19,249 nucleotides of DNA. Origin: Bacteroidales bacterium (GTDB lineage Bacteria; Bacteroidota; Bacteroidia; Bacteroidales; UBA932). The notes beneath the pieces are model-generated. The model was not told the DNA's origin, did no database searches, and worked only from the letters and a program-made list of their open reading frames with translations. The translations under genes and the position numbers were made by a program. The DNA lies in the NCBI GenBank assembly GCA_017461285.1, contig JAFTYS010000119.1:1-19249 (forward strand), given 5' to 3'. This document shows, piece after piece, positions 15,109 through 19,249 of the stretch (the stretch's first letter is position 1; every line of letters begins with the position of its first letter).

Positions 15109-15981
15109 ATGAAGAAGATTGCATTTATCCTTGCTTTTGCCGCATTATCGCTTGCTGCTGTAGCCCAGCCGGCAGGCGGCCCCGGCTTCTGGGGCCCCAG
15201 GCCGGAAACCGTAGAGGTATGGCCGGAAGGCGCTCCGAACGCTTTTACCTATGATGTTTCTAAAGATCCCCACGGAGACAAATATCAGGAAGCGGTTCTG
15301 GAAATCTATCCTGCAAGAAATCCGAACGGAAGATGCGTCATCATATGTCCGGGCGGCGGATATGCGGTCCTGTCGATTACCTATGAAGGACGAGACATCA
15401 GGCAGTGGCTCAATGCACGTGGATTCACATGCTGCGTTCTTCAGTACAGGATGCCTCGCGGCCATCATGATGTGCCTCTGAGTGACGTCCAGCAGGCAAT
15501 GCGCATCATGAGAGGACGTACTGACCTGGGAGTTACCCACATCGGTGTGATGGGATTCTCGGCAGGCGGCCATCTTGCTTCTACAGCATCGACCCATTAT
15601 GTGGATGATGCGACCCGCCCTGATTTCCAGATACTTGTATATCCTGTGATCACGTTTGAGAAGCCGTATACCCATGACGGATCTGTCTACGGACTTCTCG
15701 GAGACAATCCTTCCCAGGAGATGCTGGACCTTTATTCAAACCAGAAGCATGTCACCAAAGACACTCCTCCTGCATTCATTCTTGCAGCTACAGATGACTT
15801 CCTGGTGCCTGTGAAGAACAGCCTCATGTATTATGAAGCCCTTGTAGAGAACAGGGTGAGCGCCACGATGCACATCTATCCTACAGGCGGACACGGCTTC
15901 GGATGGGGAGACGGCTATATCTACAAGACCGAGTGGAGCGAGGAACTTGAGAAGTGGTTCGATACTGTCGTCCTCAAATGA
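15109..15981 (+). CDS. Secreted alpha/beta-hydrolase, acetylxylan-esterase-like
   Basis: A 290-residue esterase with a clear signal peptide (residues 1-19, AVA-Q cleavage). The opening WPEGAPN, the oxyanion motif PGGGY (81-85) and the nucleophile Ser151 in GFSAGG match the BD-FAE/acetylxylan-esterase-like group. Asp229 or Asp230 (ATDDFLVPV) and His262 (GGHGFG) complete the triad. It probably removes acetyl or other acyl groups from sugars or plant polysaccharides in the periplasm or outside. It is the first gene of an operon whose next gene, a sugar symporter, begins 20 bases after its stop. No glycoside hydrolase or SusC/D pair is present, so this is not a full polysaccharide utilisation locus within the window. 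Confidence 0.88.
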   Translation: MKKIAFILAFAALSLAAVAQPAGGPGFWGPRPETVEVWPEGAPNAFTYDVSKDPHGDKYQEAVLEIYPARNPNGRCVIICPGGGYAVLSITYEGRDIRQWLNARGFTCCVLQYRMPRGHHDVPLSDVQQAMRIMRGRTDLGVTHIGVMGFSAGGHLASTASTHYVDDATRPDFQILVYPVITFEKPYTHDGSVYGLLGDNPSQEMLDLYSNQKHVTKDTPPAFILAATDDFLVPVKNSLMYYEALVENRVSATMHIYPTGGHGFGWGDGYIYKTEWSEELEKWFDTVVLK

Positions 15982-16000
15982 TCCCTGCTTGAACTTGACT

Positions 16001-17407
16001 ATGGAAAACGGATGTTATAAGCTCACATGGAGGGAAAGGATAGGCTTCAGTGCGGGAGACCTCGCCCAGAACCTGATCTACCAGACCGTAAGCATCTGGC
16101 TTCTCTTCTACTACACGAACGTATACGGACTTAAGCCGAGCGTGTCGGCCGTGATGTTCCTCGTGGTCCGGATAATCGATGTCATATGGGACCCTGTTGT
16201 AGGTGCCTTCATCGACAAGGCGAACCCCCGTTGGGGAAAATACCGTTCGTGGCTGATATTTGCCGGCATTCCTCTCGCAGCATTCGCAATCCTGTGCTTC
16301 TGGAACGGCTTCAGCGGTTCGCTGCTTTATGCTTACATCACCTATGTCGGCATGAGCATGTGCTTCACCCTGATCAATGTGCCGTACGGAGCGCTCAATT
16401 CGTCTCTGACCCGAGATACGGATGAAATCACGATCCTTACAAGCGTGCGCATGATCTTTGCCAACCTCGCCGGACTGATCATCAAGACCCTGCCTCTGGT
16501 CATCGCTATCTTCGCTCCGAAGGTCTACAATGCCGATACCGGCAGGATGGAAGCCGTTTACAATACGCCTGAAGCGGCTCCGGCATGGTTCATAACGATG
16601 AGCATATTCGCTCTGACAGGTCTGGCGCTTCTTCTGTTCTGCTTCTTCGAGAGCAAGGAACGTATCGTGATGGATGCCGAAGATACGGAGAAGGTGAAGG
16701 TGAGCGACCTGTGGATGGAACTGGTGCGCAACCGTCCTCTCCGCATACTTTCTTTCTTTTTCATTATCTCCTTTGCTACAATGAGCATAAGCAATGCGGC
16801 AGATTCGTATTTCATGACTTACAACATAGGAGCGACTCCTTTCATGATGACCGTCTTCATGTGGCTGGGCACCATTCCCGCATTCATCTTCCTGCCGCTT
16901 GTGCCGGCCATCAAGAAAAAGGTCGGCAAGGCCGGAATGTTCCGCATATTTCTGACCGTATCGGTCATAGGAATGATAGTCCTGTATGCCGTGGTTTCAG
17001 TTCCGGCGCTCAAGTCGTGCTTTCCTCTGCTTTGCGTGGTCCAGCTGATCAAGAGCGTAGGTGTGCTGGTGGCGACCGGATATATGTGGGCTCTTGTGCC
17101 GGAAGTCGTTACTTTCGGCGAATATAAGACAGGACGGCGCGTGGCGGCAATAGTCAATGCCATCATATGCATATTCATGAAGGCAGGCATGGCTCTTGGC
17201 GGAGTGATTCCGGGCCTGGTGCTCGCATGGGTGGGTTTTGATGCGTCAGCGAAGGTGCAGACTCCGCTTGCCGAGCAGGGAATTCTATGGCTGGTGACCC
17301 TGATTCCGGCAGTTCTTTTCGCTGTGGCGATATTCGTCATCGGAAAATATGAGCTTTCGGATGAAAGAATGGATGAAATCAATATGGAAATAGCAAACAG
17401 ACGATAA
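16001..17407 (+). CDS. GPH-family sugar:cation symporter
   Basis: A 468-residue inner-membrane transporter of the glycoside-pentoside-hexuronide (GPH, MelB/XynB-like) family in the MFS superfamily. The N-terminus, FSAGDLAQNLIYQTVSIWLLFYYTNVYGL, carries the family's GD-x-NL-type motif; WDPVVGAFIDKANPRWGKYRSW is the conserved loop between spans 2 and 3. About 12 hydrophobic segments follow. I place the start at ATG 16001 (MENGCYKLTWRERIG), 20 bases after the esterase stop. The frame extends 18 codons further into the esterase gene but those residues are not family-like. It probably imports the sugar freed by the esterase, with Na+ or H+. The substrate cannot be set from sequence. Confidence 0.92.
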   Translation: MENGCYKLTWRERIGFSAGDLAQNLIYQTVSIWLLFYYTNVYGLKPSVSAVMFLVVRIIDVIWDPVVGAFIDKANPRWGKYRSWLIFAGIPLAAFAILCFWNGFSGSLLYAYITYVGMSMCFTLINVPYGALNSSLTRDTDEITILTSVRMIFANLAGLIIKTLPLVIAIFAPKVYNADTGRMEAVYNTPEAAPAWFITMSIFALTGLALLLFCFFESKERIVMDAEDTEKVKVSDLWMELVRNRPLRILSFFFIISFATMSISNAADSYFMTYNIGATPFMMTVFMWLGTIPAFIFLPLVPAIKKKVGKAGMFRIFLTVSVIGMIVLYAVVSVPALKSCFPLLCVVQLIKSVGVLVATGYMWALVPEVVTFGEYKTGRRVAAIVNAIICIFMKAGMALGGVIPGLVLAWVGFDASAKVQTPLAEQGILWLVTLIPAVLFAVAIFVIGKYELSDERMDEINMEIANRR

Positions 17408-17409
17408 TT

Positions 17410-18294
17410 ATGAAATACTCTTCAAATCCCGACACGATCACACGTGATTATTTCGACTCTCTTCTGCTCGAGACACGATATATCGGTTCCGACATCCCGT
17501 CGGTCGGAATGACTCTCTTCGGCGAGGAATTCGATACTCCGATAATGACGGCGGCGCTTTCCCATCTGCATAATACTGCAGCTGACGGAATGGAAGTTTA
17601 TGCCAAGGGAGCGGCCTTGAGCAAGGCAGTCCACTGGGTCGGCATGGGCGAGGACGATGAACTGGAACGGGTCGTGGCGACAGGGGCGAGGTCCATCAAG
17701 ATCATAAAGCCGCATGCGGACAATAGGGAAGTGTTCCGCAAGATCGAGCACGCAGTGTCTGCCGGATGTCTTGCTGTAGGAATGGATATGGATCATGCGT
17801 TCAATTCGAACGGAGGGTATGATGATGTGTTCGGACTCCCTATGAAGCCAAAGTCGGCCGAAGAGATTGCTGAATTCGTGCAGGCGGCGAAAGTGCCGTT
17901 CATAGTCAAGGGCGTCCTGAGTCCTCGTGATGCGGAAGCATGCGCCAAGGCAGGCTGCGCCGGCATGGTCGTCTCCCACCACCATGGGATGGTGCAGTAC
18001 TCCGTGCCTCCGCTCATGGTCCTTCCGGATATCAGGTCGGCAGTAGGAAATGATGTCGAGATCTTCATAGATTGCGGAATAGTCAGCGGAATGGATGCCT
18101 ATAAGTGTCTTGCCCTTGGTGCAAAGGCGGTGTCCGTAGGCCGTCATCTCATGCATTACCTGAAACATGGGGCGGAGGCTGTTTCGGCCAGGATAGATGA
18201 AATGACGGCAGAACTTGCCGGCATCATGGCTCGTACCGGAGTCAGGTCTCTGGACGATATGGACCCATCTGTAATACATGGGAGGGCATTCTGA
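17410..18294 (+). CDS. FMN-dependent alpha-hydroxy-acid dehydrogenase-like enzyme, atypical
   Basis: A 294-residue TIM-barrel flavoenzyme, shorter than typical members (350-400). It keeps TPIMTAA near the N-terminus, the flavin-contacting Lys167 in IVKGVLSPRDAE, the phosphate-site GR (244-245) and a likely catalytic His191. The family's SNHGGRQLD, whose Arg holds the substrate carboxylate, reads SHHHGMVQY here, and DGG(V/I)RRG reads DCGIVSG, so both usual arginines are absent. The substrate is therefore probably not a simple 2-hydroxy acid; a sugar or lactone is possible by context. It starts 2 bases after the symporter stop and its TGA shares one base with the next ATG (TGATG). The frame, motifs and context support a functional gene rather than a decayed one. 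Confidence 0.85.
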   Translation: MKYSSNPDTITRDYFDSLLLETRYIGSDIPSVGMTLFGEEFDTPIMTAALSHLHNTAADGMEVYAKGAALSKAVHWVGMGEDDELERVVATGARSIKIIKPHADNREVFRKIEHAVSAGCLAVGMDMDHAFNSNGGYDDVFGLPMKPKSAEEIAEFVQAAKVPFIVKGVLSPRDAEACAKAGCAGMVVSHHHGMVQYSVPPLMVLPDIRSAVGNDVEIFIDCGIVSGMDAYKCLALGAKAVSVGRHLMHYLKHGAEAVSARIDEMTAELAGIMARTGVRSLDDMDPSVIHGRAF

Positions 18295-19118
18295 TGTATC
18301 TGGGAATATCTTCATCACTGGAACATTCGAGTCCGCAGGAATGGGCTTCGAAGCATGTTGCGCTCGGACTTAAGTCGGTGAATTTTCCTGTCTCATACAC
18401 AGACGGAGAAGAGACATTCATGGCTTATAAGAAGGCCGCCGATGATGCAGGGCTTGTGATAGCCGAAGTCGGGGTCTGGCGGAATACCCTTGCTGCAGAC
18501 ATGCAGGAAAGGCGCAAATGGATAGACTATGCCATAGGACAGCTGCGCATGGCGGATGCCATAGGTGCGGTCTGCTGCGTAAATGTAGTGGGTACTCCGT
18601 GCGGTCCGAGATGGGACGGTGGCTACAGAGGCAACTTCAGCCCGGAAATATGGAAAGAAGCGGTGGCCATGATCCGTGAGATAATAGACACGGCCCGTCC
18701 GCGCCGCACCCGGTTCTGCATCGAATCGATGCCGTGGATGATTCCGAGCAGTCCTGACGAATATGTGCGTCTGTTAGAAGATGTTGACCGTGCTGAATTC
18801 GCCACGCATCTCGATGTGGTGAACATGATCACATCTCCTCAGAGGTATTTCTTCAATGACGGATTCCTTCATGAATGTTTCGAGAAGCTGCACGGAACGA
18901 TATGCAGCTGCCATCTCAAGGATGTCAGGCTGAAGGATGAATATACATTCCAGCTGGAGGAATGTGCCTGCGGCTCAGGTTCTCTTGATCTTGAACTCTA
19001 TGCCCGCCTTGCCGATGCTGAAAATCCGTTCATGCCGATGATAATCGAACATCTGGACACAGATGCAGAGTATGCCGCTAGCGTGAAGTATGTCCAAACC
19101 GCCATCCAAGGCCGATAA
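18294..19118 (+). CDS. Sugar-phosphate isomerase/epimerase-like TIM barrel
   Basis: A 274-residue protein of the xylose-isomerase-like (AP endonuclease 2 fold) superfamily. The metal ligands expected on the barrel are visible in order: Glu144 (CIESMPW), Asp174 (HLDVVN), His207 (CHLKDV) and Glu252 (IIEHLD). These match the Glu-Asp-His-Glu divalent-metal site of sugar and inositol epimerases such as IolE/IolI, hydroxypyruvate isomerase and tagatose epimerase. There is no DNA-repair signature. The gene is translationally coupled to the FMN enzyme by the TGATG junction and is the last gene of the operon. It probably isomerises a keto-sugar or its oxidised product. Its end overlaps the C-terminus of a gene on the other strand. 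Confidence 0.88.
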   Translation: MYLGISSSLEHSSPQEWASKHVALGLKSVNFPVSYTDGEETFMAYKKAADDAGLVIAEVGVWRNTLAADMQERRKWIDYAIGQLRMADAIGAVCCVNVVGTPCGPRWDGGYRGNFSPEIWKEAVAMIREIIDTARPRRTRFCIESMPWMIPSSPDEYVRLLEDVDRAEFATHLDVVNMITSPQRYFFNDGFLHECFEKLHGTICSCHLKDVRLKDEYTFQLEECACGSGSLDLELYARLADAENPFMPMIIEHLDTDAEYAASVKYVQTAIQGR

Positions 19119-19249
19119 GGAGGTGGTCGGGATTTTTGAAGTTCCGGAACTGGTAGCCTGTGTGGAAGTAGAGCTTCCGGGTCAGATGGGTCTTCAGGGC
19201 TATTATCTGGTAGAAGCCGTCAAGGTCATCACCTTTGTAAAGCAGGTTA
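19078..19249 (-). CDS. C-terminus of a probable outer-membrane beta-barrel protein, cut by right edge
   Basis: The minus strand has an open frame from the right edge to a TAG at 19080-19078, giving 56 residues. These alternate polar and hydrophobic residues, with aromatic girdles (LYFHTGYQFRNF, then LLIGLGWRF). An aromatic residue near the end of the last strand is the beta-signal used by the BAM assembly machinery. A five-residue tail (GHTSR) follows. The 3' end overlaps the isomerase gene by 41 bases tail to tail. The opposite-strand frame from 19090 is a weaker candidate. The type of barrel protein cannot be named from the fragment. Confidence 0.65.
   Translation of the reverse strand, partial: NLLYKGDDLDGFYQIIALKTHLTRKLYFHTGYQFRNFKNPDHLLIGLGWRFGHTSR

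Noticed and set aside
15947..16000. N-terminal extension of the GPH symporter
   Set aside because: It lies in the esterase gene and does not resemble the family; ATG 16001 gives the standard N-terminus.
17422..18318. 298-residue minus-strand frame
   Set aside because: It is antisense to the FMN enzyme, has a His/Arg/Cys-rich unnatural composition and no motif.
19090..19249. Plus-strand open frame to the right edge starting MSKPPSKADK
   Set aside because: It overlaps the isomerase end and mirrors the minus-strand frame, which shows a clear beta-barrel pattern and aromatic end. Two coding frames in the same bases are unlikely.
1..19249. CRISPR array, tRNA, rRNA, insertion sequence or prophage
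   Set aside because: No spaced direct repeats, cloverleaf, rRNA-like segment, transposase or phage gene was seen on either strand.

Overview
The window reads as the chromosome of a member of the Bacteroidota, most likely order Bacteroidales. Several independent signs agree. Genes are preceded by boxes of the Bacteroidota -7 form TAnnTTTG rather than by E. coli-type -10 boxes. Most starts lack a strong Shine-Dalgarno sequence. An S46 dipeptidyl-peptidase, a head-GIN (DUF2807) repeat protein, a GPH symporter and sbcD-sbcC all fit this group. Base composition and style are even throughout, and I see no insertion sequence, integrase, tRNA, rRNA, CRISPR array or phage gene.

Layout. Positions 1-141 hold a well-formed leftward promoter for something beyond the left edge. 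Positions 142-4049 (minus strand) are sbcD-sbcC, a DNA end-processing nuclease pair with a 4-base ATGA overlap. Divergent from it, 4118-5604 (plus) is a two-component system: an OmpR-type regulator and a short histidine kinase with no visible sensor domain. Positions 5601-7871 (minus) are a short-chain dehydrogenase, a LuxR-type regulator with a receiver-like but Asp-less N-terminus, and an exported head-GIN protein, closely spaced. Upstream of these lies an unlisted 33-codon ORF (7944-8045, minus) with an unusually strong Shine-Dalgarno sequence. Positions 8179-10283 (plus) hold an unrecognised 282-residue protein and a cytoplasmic M48 metallopeptidase with a TerB-like tail, each with its own -7 box.

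Positions 10302-15052 (minus) are a four-gene unit: UDG-superfamily DNA glycosylase, S46 dipeptidyl-peptidase (DPP11-like by its specificity residue), exported transglutaminase-like protein and NYN-domain nuclease. Two of its three junctions are ATGA overlaps. Divergent from it, 15109-19118 (plus) is a compact catabolic operon: secreted esterase, GPH sugar symporter, FMN-dependent alpha-hydroxy-acid dehydrogenase-like enzyme and a sugar isomerase/epimerase-like TIM barrel. The likely logic is removal of ester groups outside the cytoplasm, import of the sugar, then oxidation and isomerisation. The right edge (19078-19249, minus) is the C-terminus of a probable outer-membrane beta-barrel protein whose end overlaps the isomerase gene.

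I found no clear defence system or other striking new machinery. The most interesting points are the 33-codon ORF with a strong Shine-Dalgarno sequence, the FMN enzyme that lacks the family's substrate-binding arginines within a catabolic operon, the M48-TerB-like fusion beside an unrecognised protein, and the DPP11-type peptidase in a mixed operon.
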